Shown here: positions 1 to 9,296 of the stretch, piece by piece | Layout: each line of letters starts with the position of its first letter | How positions within the stretch are numbered: position 1 is the stretch's first letter | Assembly (NCBI RefSeq): GCF_049319665.1 | Contig: NZ_JBMOUD010000018.1 | Coordinates: forward strand, 25,118-89,117 | DNA length: 64,000 nt | From: JBMOUD01 sp049319665 | Lineage (GTDB): Bacteria; Pseudomonadota; Gammaproteobacteria; Enterobacterales; Enterobacteriaceae | Direction of reading: 5' to 3' | Program-made: the position numbers and the translations under genes | Notes under the pieces: model-generated | What the model was told of the DNA's origin: nothing | Database searches by the model: none | Seen by the model: the letters and a program-made list of their open reading frames with translations, nothing else

Positions 1-23
1 GCTAACCCATTATTATTCGTTAC

Positions 24-53
24 AAAAAAGGTCGCCATCGGCGACCTTTTGTT
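24..53. terminator. Rho-independent terminator, bidirectional
   Basis: An 11-bp perfect stem (AAAAGGTCGCC paired with GGCGACCTTTT) with a 3-nt loop and flanking A and T runs. It lies beyond the stop of yciA and probably also ends a convergent gene left of the window. Confidence 0.85.
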
Positions 54-98
54 TATATCCAGCCAAGTATTTGCACGTGACTGCTGGTTTGTGCTGAC

Positions 99-539
99 TT
101 AATCCTCGGCAGTACCAGCAGAGTCCAAGCTAAAATTACTACGCCCGTCTGGCAACTGACGAGATTTACCTTCTTCATCAACGGCAACATAGGTAAATAC
201 AGCTTCCGTGGCGCGATAACGTTGACCAATAGGCTCAGAAGAGACTTTCTTCACCCAGACTTCAACGTTAATAGTGATAGAACTGTTGCCTGTGCGAATG
301 CAGCGTGCGTAACAGCAAACAACATCACCGACTGCGACAGGTTTTAAGAAAGTCATACCGTCAACACGGACAGTCACCACGCGGCCACGAGCAATCTCTT
401 TGGCTTGAATCGCGCCGCCAATGTCCATTTGCGACATTAACCAACCGCCGAAAATATCACCGTTGGCGTTAGTATCAGCAGGCATGGCCAGAGTACGCAG
501 GACCATTTCACCATTGGGGAGACTTGAGACATCGTTCAT
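99..539 (-). CDS. yciA: Acyl-CoA thioesterase YciA
   Basis: A cytoplasmic hotdog-fold thioesterase that hydrolyses short and medium acyl-CoAs to free acid and CoA. The 146 aa match the family's usual length. The hotdog signature NxxGDIFGGW lies at residues 24-33, followed by the central helix and the strand with VDGMTFLKPVAVGD. It is the last gene of the minus-strand group yciC-yciB-yciA, and a terminator follows its stop. The ATG follows a purine-poor region, so the start rests on the conserved N-terminus rather than on a strong ribosome binding site. Assignment is from motif and gene order. Confidence 0.93.
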   Translation of the reverse strand: MNDVSSLPNGEMVLRTLAMPADTNANGDIFGGWLMSQMDIGGAIQAKEIARGRVVTVRVDGMTFLKPVAVGDVVCCYARCIRTGNSSITINVEVWVKKVSSEPIGQRYRATEAVFTYVAVDEEGKSRQLPDGRSNFSLDSAGTAED

Positions 540-613
540 ATTGTTTGCTTCACAATGAAAACATCAAAAAATTACGACTCACTACTTAACCGTGAGTCAC
601 CTTGGCGTTAGCG

Positions 614-1150
614 CTATTGTTTTTCTTCCGGCATATGCCGAAAAATGTATATTCCGCTAAGCAGCGTAAAGACCAGAGTTAAAATTGTCAGACCAAATAC
701 TTTGAAATCAATCCACAAATCTTCTGATAGCCAGAAAGCCACATAGATATTGAGCAAAGAACAAACCAAGAAGAAGATGGCCCAGGCAAAATTGAGCTTG
801 TTCCAAACATTATCTGGCAGAGTCAGCTCTTTACCCAACATGCGTTGAATAAGGGGTTTTTTAAGAACCAATTGACTGACCAGCAGTGCGCCGGAGAACA
901 ACACATAGATCACCGACACTTTCCATTTAATAAATACCGGATTATGGAATACCAGTGTGAGGGTACCGAAAACAGCTACCATCACAAAGGTGATTAGTGT
1001 CATTTTCTCTACCTTGCGATATTTTACCCACGTAAAGATCAACGCTAATGCAGTAGCGGCAATCAGGGCACCGGATGCGACGTAGATGTCATAAAGTTTA
1101 TAAAAAACAAAAAAAACGATCAGGGGTAGAAAATCGAGAAGCTGCTTCAT
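614..1150 (-). CDS. yciB: Inner membrane protein YciB (septation protein A family)
   Basis: A 178-aa polytopic inner membrane protein of the YciB/IspZ family, linked in E. coli to cell envelope synthesis and division. About five hydrophobic helices are visible. The family blocks KKPLIQRMLGKELTLP and HNPVFIKWKVSVIY are present. The frame opens four codons earlier (ATG at 1162), but the second ATG is preferred because it gives the conserved beginning MKQLLDFLPL and has GGAA just upstream. It lies between yciC and yciA on the same strand. Confidence 0.9.
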   Translation of the reverse strand: MKQLLDFLPLIVFFVFYKLYDIYVASGALIAATALALIFTWVKYRKVEKMTLITFVMVAVFGTLTLVFHNPVFIKWKVSVIYVLFSGALLVSQLVLKKPLIQRMLGKELTLPDNVWNKLNFAWAIFFLVCSLLNIYVAFWLSEDLWIDFKVFGLTILTLVFTLLSGIYIFRHMPEEKQ

Positions 1151-1310
1151 ACTTAATTCCATGTTTTATGTATGTTCTGACTATACCGGATTCAATTCCA
1201 GCTGTGTACCGTACTCACCGCGCAATCAGGGTGTTTTCGCGCTGATAACGGCTGGATGAAATCTCTTTTTACACATCCTGACACTTAAGCTGAGTCCTAT
1301 TCACAGAACA

Positions 1311-1337
1311 AAAGAAAAGGGCGCAGATGCGCCCTTA
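1311..1337 (-). terminator. Terminator after yciC
   Basis: A 9-bp perfect stem AAGGGCGCA/TGCGCCCTT with a 2-nt loop; on the minus strand it is followed by a T-rich tract. It lies 18 bp past the yciC stop, so yciB and yciA may have their own promoter or rely on read-through. Confidence 0.75.
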
Positions 1338-1355
1338 ATCGTACTGATTAAAAAA

Positions 1356-2108
1356 TTAACCGCGTAGTTTGCTATAAAGACGATAGAGATAGATAAGCAG
1401 GAACGCAGAAAGGAAATTGCTAAGTGTGCTAAGCACGACTTCGGCAACTTCAGGGCCAAGGAATTGCAGATGATGCACGGCAACGCCCACCAGTATTTCG
1501 CTGGCAATCCACATCATAATCGCTGGAACGACCAATCGTGCATTGGAAAAGGTCAATTTGGCACTGATTTTTATCGACTTGAATATGCCGATATTATCGC
1601 TGACGGTGATCACCGGTGACAGAGATAAGATGATCATCAGTATTACGCCAGGTGCAATCAGCAACACGAACCCAAAGGATGTCAGGAAACTGACAATAAT
1701 CATCAACAGAGCCAGTCGAGGTAAAACAGGCGCTGACAGGCCGATGCAGCGAAGCGCGCTGGTTCGTGTTCCTTGAGACACTAAGCGGATCAACGTCATG
1801 ATGCCGCCGATCAATAGAACGTTACCAACCAAACTTGAAAAAGTTCCAGATGCTGATTTTTTCAATATCAACATCTGTTGTTCTGGGCTCATTTGTTGCA
1901 TAGCCTGGAACATGCTGATCCCAGAGGTCTGATTGAGATCATTGATACTGGCATTGAGGAGGCTTATCTGATCGCTATCTGGGGCAAAAGCGTGATTTAA
2001 AATGACGGCAATAAATGCGGTCAACAACGATATCAGTACAACGCTACCGAGTTGATTTCGCAAAAAATTGTAACTGTCACGGTACAATGTACTGGCCGTG
2101 ATAGGCAT
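1356..2108 (-). CDS. yciC: YciC family (UPF0259) inner membrane protein
   Basis: A 250-aa protein with about six predicted transmembrane helices and a short cytoplasmic N-terminus that begins MPITASTLYRDSYNFLRNQ, typical of the YciC/UPF0259 family. Its molecular function is not established. The polar loop around residues 45-80 (rich in Q, S and N) separates the first helix from the rest. It heads the minus-strand group toward yciB and yciA, the enteric order, although a terminator-like hairpin follows its stop. Confidence 0.88.
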   Translation of the reverse strand: MPITASTLYRDSYNFLRNQLGSVVLISLLTAFIAVILNHAFAPDSDQISLLNASINDLNQTSGISMFQAMQQMSPEQQMLILKKSASGTFSSLVGNVLLIGGIMTLIRLVSQGTRTSALRCIGLSAPVLPRLALLMIIVSFLTSFGFVLLIAPGVILMIILSLSPVITVSDNIGIFKSIKISAKLTFSNARLVVPAIMMWIASEILVGVAVHHLQFLGPEVAEVVLSTLSNFLSAFLLIYLYRLYSKLRG

Positions 2109-2206
2109 GAAGGCTCCTTGGTCTTATAAACAGAAGGTACTCAGGCGTGGATTGTACCTGTAATTCATGACGCTGGCACCCCGCGGCTGCTATCTGCTTC
2201 TAATTC

Positions 2207-2596
2207 TTATGTTATAACCCGCACATCTTGGGCTAAAAGATCGGCAAGAACATTGTCTGTGCTCATTAATGGAGGAAGTCCGTAGCGAGCCCTGGCTCTA
2301 TCGCAAGCCTCATTGCCCACATCGTTTAATCCTGATTGATCGAATTCTCTGCAGGGTGTCGGTCTATTGAGATAGATAGAACAAGATACCGATTGACCAA
2401 TCTCACCTTCAAGCGCGGTACAACGAGGCAAGCGTGAATTTGTCCCTTGCATACAGCTTAAAAAGGGGGTGACTTGCTCAGTTAATGCTTGCGGCACAAC
2501 ACCCCCGGCAGCATCTGATTCAGCCCAATAAAATGAAACGCGGAAATAGGCGCAACATGCGCCACATGAGACACAAGGGTTGTTAATTTCGCTCAT
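2207..2596 (-). CDS. YkgJ family cysteine cluster protein
   Basis: A 129-aa soluble protein with the cysteine cluster CVSCGACC at residues 8-15 and further cysteines (SCSIY, PCREF, EAC) that together could bind a zinc ion or an Fe-S cluster, as proposed for the YkgJ/UPF0153 family. The reaction is unknown. The frame extends to 2620, but the ATG at 2596 is chosen because it starts the conserved region directly. It is a single gene, divergent from ompW, and the shared upstream region carries an FNR box. Confidence 0.85.
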   Translation of the reverse strand: MSEINNPCVSCGACCAYFRVSFYWAESDAAGGVVPQALTEQVTPFLSCMQGTNSRLPRCTALEGEIGQSVSCSIYLNRPTPCREFDQSGLNDVGNEACDRARARYGLPPLMSTDNVLADLLAQDVRVIT

Positions 2597-2733
2597 CTTG
2601 GATAGCCACCGACTCCTCACGGCACCAAACCAAAACCAACACAGATAAGCAAATTACTCAGGCGAAAAAAAATTATCAATAGCAATTTGTGTCCAGATTC
2701 ATCCAATAAAATTTTCGACAAAAACCACCATTT

Positions 2734-2747
2734 TTGATGCAGATCAA
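2734..2747. promoter_or_regulatory. FNR-type binding site upstream of ompW
   Basis: TTGATGCAGATCAA is a perfect match to the FNR consensus TTGATNNNNATCAA. It lies 145 bp upstream of the ompW start. FNR regulation of ompW is established in E. coli; here the site is seen and its use is inferred. Confidence 0.75.
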
Positions 2748-2891
2748 GCGCAGTGTTTTTAATCAGTTAGAAAGAAACCTTACCAGTGCAATTTCAGCAC
2801 TTTTCCTTTAAATAGGGGGCATTGAGACGAGCTAGTCATTGGGGAGTGCCGTTTATCGTCTCGACATTAACTCACACAAAAGGATGGTGTA

Positions 2892-3527
2892 ATGAAAGCA
2901 GCTTATTGGGCATTAATCGCCGCAGCGATGGTACCAGCAGTGGCAAATGCGAATCAGGCGGGTGATGTGATTGTACGTGCAGGGGTAGCGACAGTCAGGC
3001 CATCAACTAACTCACCAAGCGTATTAGGTTCGCTTGGTTCATTCCACGCCAGCAACAATACCCAGATGGGATTAACGCTCGGTTACATGTGGACTGACAA
3101 TATCGGAACGGAACTGCTTGCTGCAACGCCTTTCCGCCATAAAATCGGCCTTAATGGCATGGGCACGCTGGCAACCTCTCGACAATTGCCGCCGGCTTTA
3201 ATGGCCCAATACTACTTCCGTAGTAAAGAAGACAAAATTCGCCCTTATCTAGGGGCGGGTGTGAACTATACCTATTTCTACAATTCTCACTTCAACCAAA
3301 CCGGCAGAGATGCGGGGCTTAGCGATCTGAGCATGAAGCATTCATGGGGCTTTGCAGCGCAAGCAGGGGTAGATTACAACATTGATCCAGATTGGTTGGT
3401 CAACGCTTCTGTATGGTGGATGGATATTGATACCGATGTGAGTTTCAATGCTGGTGGTGAACGTCATACCGTTAGCACACAGCTTAACCCTTGGGTATTT
3501 ATGTTCTCAGTGGGTTACAAGTTCTAA
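2892..3527 (+). CDS. ompW: Outer membrane protein OmpW
   Basis: An eight-stranded outer membrane beta-barrel of 211 aa with a narrow hydrophobic channel, used in passage of small hydrophobic molecules and as a colicin/phage receptor in relatives. A signal peptide (residues 1-20) ends in ANA before NQAGDVIVRAG. The protein ends in the aromatic YKF expected of outer membrane barrels. Family blocks YYFRSKEDKIRPYLGAGVNYT and VDYNIDPDWLVN are visible. AGGA lies 7 nt before the ATG. A perfect FNR box upstream suggests oxygen control. Confidence 0.95.
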   Translation: MKAAYWALIAAAMVPAVANANQAGDVIVRAGVATVRPSTNSPSVLGSLGSFHASNNTQMGLTLGYMWTDNIGTELLAATPFRHKIGLNGMGTLATSRQLPPALMAQYYFRSKEDKIRPYLGAGVNYTYFYNSHFNQTGRDAGLSDLSMKHSWGFAAQAGVDYNIDPDWLVNASVWWMDIDTDVSFNAGGERHTVSTQLNPWVFMFSVGYKF

Positions 3528-3593
3528 GATGTGCTTTCTGATGTGATGCTTCGATTGGCGCGGTAGTGAAAATTGCGGTAATCGGGAAAAGAT

Positions 3594-3620
3594 AAAGGCG
3601 CTCTGATAGCGCCTTTGTTG
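3594..3620 (+). terminator. Terminator after ompW
   Basis: A 9-bp perfect stem AAAGGCGCT/AGCGCCTTT with a 5-nt loop, 66 bp past the ompW stop. The T tract is short. It may also serve the convergent BON lipoprotein gene. Confidence 0.75.
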
Positions 3621-3637
3621 ATCATAAAAAGAGGGCA

Positions 3638-3952
3638 TTACTTAATTCGCATATCGTTCTCAACTGAACGTACGCCCGCCACACCGCGTGTGACATTAAC
3701 GGCCTTATTCGCCTCTACGCTAGATGAGACAAACCCACTCAATTGCACGCGACCTTTGAAGGTTTCGACGCCAATCTCTCTTGATCTGATCTCTTTATCT
3801 GCCAGTAATGCTGACTTCACTTTAGTCGTCACCACGGTATCGTCGATATAGCCACCTGTTCCTTCCGATTTTGATGTCGGAGCACAGGCTGCAAGGGTTG
3901 TCACTACAACAGCAGCCATACATAAGGCAGACAGGCTTTTAAATAGCTTCAT
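3638..3952 (-). CDS. BON domain lipoprotein
   Basis: A 104-aa periplasmic protein with a lipoprotein signal peptide (residues 1-22, lipobox LAAC) and a single BON domain (about residues 35-104) with the typical pattern of a beta strand, VQLSGFVSS, and a final glycine-valine block GVAGVRSVENDM. BON domains bind phospholipid surfaces, and relatives include OsmY and DolP, which have two copies. The single domain sets this one apart. AGAGTAAGT precedes the ATG. The exact role is unknown. Confidence 0.85.
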   Translation of the reverse strand: MKLFKSLSALCMAAVVVTTLAACAPTSKSEGTGGYIDDTVVTTKVKSALLADKEIRSREIGVETFKGRVQLSGFVSSSVEANKAVNVTRGVAGVRSVENDMRIK

Positions 3953-4130
3953 AACTTACTCTCCATGCAATGTTGTAAGAAACCAAACGTTCTCTTTTAT
4001 TTGATGACAAGACGTCAAAGATATCATCCCGTTGCAGCCAGATATGGCGCAATAATGCTCGGGTCTGCTAATTGTGGTAGATGAAGGGCAGATATACAAT
4101 TTTTGGCGGTAAAATAGAATGGAGAGCATA

Positions 4131-4163
4131 AAAAAGCCTTATTTATCATAAATAAGGCTTTTT
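4131..4163. terminator. Terminator of the trp operon
   Basis: A long perfect stem (AAAAAGCCTTATTTA paired with its complement) with a 4-nt loop and A/T runs on both sides, 30 bp past the trpA stop. Confidence 0.88.
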
Positions 4164-4191
4164 GTTTATTACGTTTAAGAGCTGAACTCGA

Positions 4192-4998
4192 TTAGCGGCG
4201 GGTTGCAGCTTTCATATCGGTAACAAAACGAGAGAGTTGAGCCAACATTTCAGCGGGCTGCTCTACGTTATTCTCGATGATACGTACGATAGCAGAACCA
4301 GAAATTGCGCCGGCTGCACCGGCCGCTAGCGCTTCTTTCACCTGCGAGGGTTCAGAAATGCCAAAGCCTTGCAACGCAGGGGCAGCGTTAAATTCTTTTA
4401 ACTTATCGACCAAGTGCTTGAGTGGCTTGCTGGCACGACTTTCGGTTCCTGTCACACCTGCGCGTGACAGCAGATAAGTATAAGCACGTCCGTGGGAGGC
4501 AATCTCACGCAGCAAATCATCATCGGCATTCGGCGGGCAAATAAAGATTGGCGCAATACCGTGGCGCATAGCGGAGGCGCGGAAAGGCGCAGACTCTTCT
4601 AATGGCGCATCGGCAACCAGCACCGAATCGACACCAACATCAACACAACGTTGATAGAAAGTATCAATACCGTCGTGGAATACCAAATTAGCGTACATCA
4701 GCAGGCCAATTGGGATCTCAGGATGTTTGCCACGGATAATCGCTAGCATCTCGAAACAGCGCGCTGGCGTAATACCGGCTTTAAATGCTCGCAGATTGGC
4801 ACTTTGAATGGTTGGACCATCGGCCAGCGGATCTGAGAAGGGAATACCCAGCTCAAGCGCGTCAGCACCGGCTTCAATTAAGGTATCGATAATCGCTAAT
4901 GACTGCTCAAAACTTGGGTCGCCGAGGGTGACGAACGGAACAAAAGCGCCTTCTTTTCTGCTGTCCAGGCGGTTAAACAGTTGTTGATAGCGTTCCAT
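4192..4998 (-). CDS. trpA: Tryptophan synthase alpha chain
   Basis: The alpha subunit of the alpha2-beta2 tryptophan synthase, which cleaves indole-3-glycerol phosphate to indole and glyceraldehyde 3-phosphate and channels indole to the beta subunit. It is 268 aa, the usual length. The catalytic acids Glu49 (ALELGIPF) and Asp60 (PLADGP) are present, as is the phosphate loop GFGISEPSQV. Its ATG overlaps the trpB stop by one base (TGATG), a translational coupling arrangement. It is the last gene of the operon. Confidence 0.97.
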   Translation of the reverse strand: MERYQQLFNRLDSRKEGAFVPFVTLGDPSFEQSLAIIDTLIEAGADALELGIPFSDPLADGPTIQSANLRAFKAGITPARCFEMLAIIRGKHPEIPIGLLMYANLVFHDGIDTFYQRCVDVGVDSVLVADAPLEESAPFRASAMRHGIAPIFICPPNADDDLLREIASHGRAYTYLLSRAGVTGTESRASKPLKHLVDKLKEFNAAPALQGFGISEPSQVKEALAAGAAGAISGSAIVRIIENNVEQPAEMLAQLSRFVTDMKAATRR

Positions 4999-6188
4999 CA
5001 GATTTCTCCCCGAGCGGACAGGATGTCATGTACGGTAAATATGTCTTTATCGCCGCGGCCTGAAAGATTGACCACCAGAATCTGTTCTTTCTCAGGATCT
5101 TCTTTGATAAGTTTCAGCGCATAAGCCAGAGCGTGTGAAGATTCCAGAGCTGGGATAATCCCTTCCTGGCGCGATAGAGCTTTGAACGCTTCAAGTGCTT
5201 CATCATCGGTAATGGAGACATAATCCGCACGACCAATACTGTTCAAATAAGCATGCTGTGGTCCGACAGATGGGAAATCAAGACCGGCAGAAATAGAGTA
5301 GGACTCTTCAATCTGGCCATCTTCGGTCTGCATCATTGGTGATTTCATGCCGAAATAGATGCCAACTGGCGCATGTTTAAGCGGTGCGCCGTGTTGACCG
5401 GTTTCGATGCCCAAGCCTGCTGGTTCAACACCAATTAAGCGAACAGAAGGATCGTCGATAAAATCAGCAAACATCCCGATAGCATTAGACCCGCCGCCTA
5501 CACAAGCAATCACCGCATCTGGCAGACAGCCTTCGCGCTCTTGCATCTGCGCTTTGGTCTCTTCACTGATCATGCGCTGGAACTCACGCACGATAGTCGG
5601 ATATGGATGCGGGCCTGCTGCGGTACCTAACATATAGTGAGATGTCTCGTAGCTGCCAGACCAATCGCGCAGTGCTTCATTACACGCATCTTTCAGCGTT
5701 GCAGAACCGCTGTGTACCGGGATCACTTCAGCCCCCATCAAACGCATGCGGAATACGTTTGGTGATTGACGTTCAACGTCTTTCGCACCCATGTAAATAC
5801 GGCATTTCAAACCGAGCAGGGCACAAGCCAGAGCAGAGGCGACGCCGTGTTGGCCAGCGCCGGTTTCTACGATGACTTCTTTTTTCCCCATGCGTTTAGC
5901 CAACAGCGCCTGGCCTAAAACCTGGTTGGTTTTATGCGCACCGCCATGCACCAAATCTTCACGCTTGAGATACAGCTTAGTTTTGGTCCCGGCGGCCAAA
6001 TTTTTACACAGGGTCAATGCAGTAGGGCGACCCGCGTAGTTTTTCAGCAAATCGATAAATTCAGCCTGAAACTCTGGGTCCAACTGAGCGCTAACGAAGG
6101 CATCTTCGAGTTGATTTAATGCAGGTACCAGAATTTGTGGCACATACATGCCACCAAATTCACCAAAGTACGGATTAAGTCTTGTCAT
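4998..6188 (-). CDS. trpB: Tryptophan synthase beta chain
   Basis: The PLP-dependent beta subunit, which condenses indole with serine to give tryptophan. It is 396 aa. The PLP lysine lies in GGAHKTNQ (Lys86), the substrate loop is ETGAGQHG, and the phosphate-binding GGGSNAIG loop is present. It is coupled to trpA by a one-base overlap. The gap of about 79 bp to trpC is longer than elsewhere in the operon and is free of an obvious terminator. Confidence 0.97.
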   Translation of the reverse strand: MTRLNPYFGEFGGMYVPQILVPALNQLEDAFVSAQLDPEFQAEFIDLLKNYAGRPTALTLCKNLAAGTKTKLYLKREDLVHGGAHKTNQVLGQALLAKRMGKKEVIVETGAGQHGVASALACALLGLKCRIYMGAKDVERQSPNVFRMRLMGAEVIPVHSGSATLKDACNEALRDWSGSYETSHYMLGTAAGPHPYPTIVREFQRMISEETKAQMQEREGCLPDAVIACVGGGSNAIGMFADFIDDPSVRLIGVEPAGLGIETGQHGAPLKHAPVGIYFGMKSPMMQTEDGQIEESYSISAGLDFPSVGPQHAYLNSIGRADYVSITDDEALEAFKALSRQEGIIPALESSHALAYALKLIKEDPEKEQILVVNLSGRGDKDIFTVHDILSARGEI

Positions 6189-6267
6189 TTAACGAGTCCT
6201 AAATATCAATTATTGCGTCGGCCTGAAAAGGTTTGTATTTAGCAGACCAAAGCAAGAGGAAAATGAA

Positions 6268-7632
6268 TCAATAAGCGCGCAGCGTTTGGAACACCGCGTT
6301 TATTTTAGCCGCATCTTTAATACCCGGTTGGCTCTCTACGCCAGAGTTAAAGTCCAGGCCTGCGCAGCCTAACTGAGCGGCTTGTACACAATTGTGTGCG
6401 CCAAGACCGCCAGCCAACAGTACATCATGCAAATCTGCGCCTGCCAATATGCTCCAATCGAAGGAGTGACCAGTGCCACCATTGCCGTTATCTAACACAT
6501 AGCGCGTGACATGTTGCAGGTCGCGAGCTGGAAGCCGGTCTTTGACGCTTAAGGCTTTCCATATTTGGCAAGATGCGGGAAGGATCTCACGTAAAGTGTT
6601 GATGTATTCCTGATCTTCATGACCGTGTAACTGAACGGCAAACAAGTTCAGCTCCTTGGCAATACCGACAACTTCAGCAACGGGTTGATTGCGGAAGACG
6701 CCAACATATTTCAATGCGGCACCGGCTTGTACAGTTTTTGCCTGGCTCGCATCGACATAACGTGGCGAGCTGGAGACAAAAATCAAACCGCCGTATATCG
6801 CGCCTGCCTGATAAGCGGTATTGGCATCTTCGGCACGAGTCAGCCCACAGACTTTATTGTCGCCTAGGGTGACGCGGCGCACTGCACCAGCCAAATCGGC
6901 TTCTGCCATTAAGGCGCTGCCAATCAGAAAGCCATTGGCAAAACGGCTTAACTCACGAATTTGCGCATAGTTATTAATGCCCGACTCACTGATCACTGTC
7001 ACGCCGTGTGGCGCGAGCGGGGCCAGTTGACGCGTTGTATCAAGGTTAATTGATAAGTCACGTAAGTCGCGATTATTGATGCCGATAACCTTGGCTTTTA
7101 ACGCGATAGCACGTTGCATCTCTTCTTCATTACTGGCTTCGGTTAATACACCCATATCCAGGCTGTGAGCGACAGCTGCCAACTGGATATACTGCTCATC
7201 GTTGAGTACAGAGAGCATCAACAGCACGGCATCTGCTTGATAAAAACGCGCCAGGTAGATTTGGTAAGGGTCAATGATAAAGTCTTTGCATAGCACGGGC
7301 TGGGTTACGACTGCACTGACTAAGGGTAGAAAATCGAAACTACCCTGGAAATATTTTTCATCAGTAAGTACAGAAACTGCCGAAGCATAGTCTTTGTAAA
7401 CGCCCGCAATCTCGGCAGGATCAAAATTGTCACGGATCTTGCCTTTCGACGGTGAGGCTTGCTTGCACTCTAAAATAAAGACGCTCTTAGTACCTTGCAG
7501 TGCATGATAAAAAGCACGCTGGCTCGGCTGTATTTGCTGCTCAAAACTGGATAAAGGCTGCTGTAATTTACGTGATGCTACCCACGTTTCCTTGTCGCGA
7601 ACAATCTTATGAAGCACTGTTTCTTGTTGCAT
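6268..7632 (-). CDS. trpCF: Bifunctional indole-3-glycerol phosphate synthase / phosphoribosylanthranilate isomerase
   Basis: A two-domain TIM-barrel fusion catalysing the two steps before tryptophan synthase. The N-terminal IGPS domain (about 1-255) has FILECKQASPSKG and the ENDIGINNRDL-type block GINNRDLRDLSIN. The C-terminal isomerase domain (about 256-454) has KVCGLTRAEDA and the phosphate loop LAGGLGAHN. The ATG at 7632 is chosen over the GTG directly before it. The gene starts 7 bp after the trpD stop. The fusion is standard in enterobacteria. Confidence 0.96.
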   Translation of the reverse strand: MQQETVLHKIVRDKETWVASRKLQQPLSSFEQQIQPSQRAFYHALQGTKSVFILECKQASPSKGKIRDNFDPAEIAGVYKDYASAVSVLTDEKYFQGSFDFLPLVSAVVTQPVLCKDFIIDPYQIYLARFYQADAVLLMLSVLNDEQYIQLAAVAHSLDMGVLTEASNEEEMQRAIALKAKVIGINNRDLRDLSINLDTTRQLAPLAPHGVTVISESGINNYAQIRELSRFANGFLIGSALMAEADLAGAVRRVTLGDNKVCGLTRAEDANTAYQAGAIYGGLIFVSSSPRYVDASQAKTVQAGAALKYVGVFRNQPVAEVVGIAKELNLFAVQLHGHEDQEYINTLREILPASCQIWKALSVKDRLPARDLQHVTRYVLDNGNGGTGHSFDWSILAGADLHDVLLAGGLGAHNCVQAAQLGCAGLDFNSGVESQPGIKDAAKINAVFQTLRAY

Positions 7633-7639
7633 CACTTAC

Positions 7640-8701
7640 TTATCCTCTTGCTGCCAGTGCCTTAACGCGTTGGTAAGGCTCCCCACTACGAATAACGGCT
7701 AATGCCTGTTGAGCATTTTGCTTTAAATCTTCTTGGCCAAAAAGACGTAGTAACATCGCCACATTGGCGGCTACCGCGGCTTCATGGGCCGGAGCGCCTT
7801 TACCTTGTAACAAGCGTGCCAGAATGTCACGATTTTCTTCCGGTTCACCGCCTTTCAACGCTGATAGCGGATAGGAATCCAGCCCAAAGTCTTGTGGGGT
7901 TAATTCATAGGTCTCAATGTGACCGTTTTTCAACTCGGCCACTTGCGTTGGCGCGTGAATAGCGACTTCATCCATACCCGCGCCGTGAACCACTGCCGCA
8001 CGTTGATAACCGAGAGTACGCAGGGTTTCAGCAATAGGTTTTACTAATTCAGGGCTATAAACCCCAATCAGCGCCAGCGACGGACGAGCCGGGTTAATCA
8101 ATGGGCCAAGCACATTAAATAGCGTACGGGTTTTGAGCGCTTTGCGTACCGGCATCGCATGGCGGAAGCCTTTGTGGTACTGCGGTGCAAACAAGAAACA
8201 CACGCCCAATTCGTCCAACGCCGCACGCGATTGCTCTGCTGGCATATCTAATTGGATGCCGAAGGCCGCCAGCAAGTCTGAAGAACCAGAACGGCTGGAC
8301 ACGCTGCGATTGCCGTGTTTGGCAATACGCGCGCCGCAGCTAGCGGCAACAAACGCGCTGGCGGTAGAAATATTAATGCTGTTAGTGCCATCACCACCGG
8401 TTCCAACGATATCAGCAAACGCATAGTCCGGCTGTGGGAACGGCTCAGCATCGGCCAGCAGGGCTTGAGCGGCGCCGGCAATTTCAGCCGGCTGCTCTCC
8501 GCGTACTTTCATGGCAATTAGCGCCGCTGCCAACTGCTCAGGCTCGAGTTCACCTTTAATAATGGCCGAAAACAGTTGTTGGCTCTCTGCTTGGGTCATC
8601 ACTTCGGCGCGATACAGTTTTTCCAGCGTTTCACCGACAGCATTGCTGACAGATTTGGGCTGCACAGCGGCGGGTGATTGAATTGTTGATTGTAAGCTCA
8701 T
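7640..8701 (-). CDS. trpD: Anthranilate phosphoribosyltransferase
   Basis: Transfers phosphoribose from PRPP to anthranilate, the second step of the pathway. It is 353 aa with the PRPP-binding GTGGDGTNSINIST motif and the KHGNRSVSSRSGSSD block. In E. coli this domain is fused to the TrpG amidotransferase; here it is a separate gene, 15 bp downstream of trpG, as in Yersinia and Serratia. An N-terminal stretch of about 20 residues precedes the first conserved helix. Confidence 0.96.
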   Translation of the reverse strand: MSLQSTIQSPAAVQPKSVSNAVGETLEKLYRAEVMTQAESQQLFSAIIKGELEPEQLAAALIAMKVRGEQPAEIAGAAQALLADAEPFPQPDYAFADIVGTGGDGTNSINISTASAFVAASCGARIAKHGNRSVSSRSGSSDLLAAFGIQLDMPAEQSRAALDELGVCFLFAPQYHKGFRHAMPVRKALKTRTLFNVLGPLINPARPSLALIGVYSPELVKPIAETLRTLGYQRAAVVHGAGMDEVAIHAPTQVAELKNGHIETYELTPQDFGLDSYPLSALKGGEPEENRDILARLLQGKGAPAHEAAVAANVAMLLRLFGQEDLKQNAQQALAVIRSGEPYQRVKALAARG

Positions 8702-8716
8702 AATGATTCCTCCTCC

Positions 8717-9295
8717 TTACGCCAACGCCCAGGCCAATGTTTGTTCTAGCAAGCGGGCACCTTGAGAGGTCAGAATTGACTCTGGGTGGAACTGAAAACC
8801 ACAAACACGATCCGCATCGTGGCGTACGGCCATTACCATCTCGCCAAATCGCGCGTTAATGGTCAATTCTTCAGGTAGTTGGCTACCGACCAGCGAATGG
8901 TAGCGTGCTACTGGCAGCGGATTATTCATTCCGGCAAACATGCCTTGGTTATCGTGAGTAATTGATGACGCTTTACCGTGCAGGATCTCACCGGCTTGTC
9001 CAACATGGCCGCCGTAAGCTTCGACGATAGCCTGATGACCTAAGCAAATACCAATAATTGGCAACTGCCCACGCAAGCGCTGTAACAACTCTGGCATACA
9101 GCCAGCATCACTTGGTGCGCCGGGGCCCGGGGATAACATCAGCACCGGATTTTCCATCTGACTGAGTTTTTCAATGATGGTATCAGCAGGCATAATATTG
9201 CGGTAAATCACCACCTGATGGCCGCTAGCGCGCAGCTGATCAACCAAGTTATAAGTAAATGAATCGACGTTATCGAGAAGTAGAATATCGGCCAT
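8717..9295 (-). CDS. trpG: Anthranilate synthase component II (glutamine amidotransferase)
   Basis: Supplies ammonia from glutamine to TrpE. The 192-aa class I amidotransferase has the nucleophile in GICLGHQAI and the His-Glu pair in FQFHPES. The open frame runs 49 codons further upstream into trpE, but the ATG at 9295 is chosen because it starts the conserved MADILLLDNVDSFTYNL and lies one base after the trpE stop. It is a stand-alone gene and not fused to trpD. Confidence 0.96.
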   Translation of the reverse strand: MADILLLDNVDSFTYNLVDQLRASGHQVVIYRNIMPADTIIEKLSQMENPVLMLSPGPGAPSDAGCMPELLQRLRGQLPIIGICLGHQAIVEAYGGHVGQAGEILHGKASSITHDNQGMFAGMNNPLPVARYHSLVGSQLPEELTINARFGEMVMAVRHDADRVCGFQFHPESILTSQGARLLEQTLAWALA

Positions 9296-9296
9296 C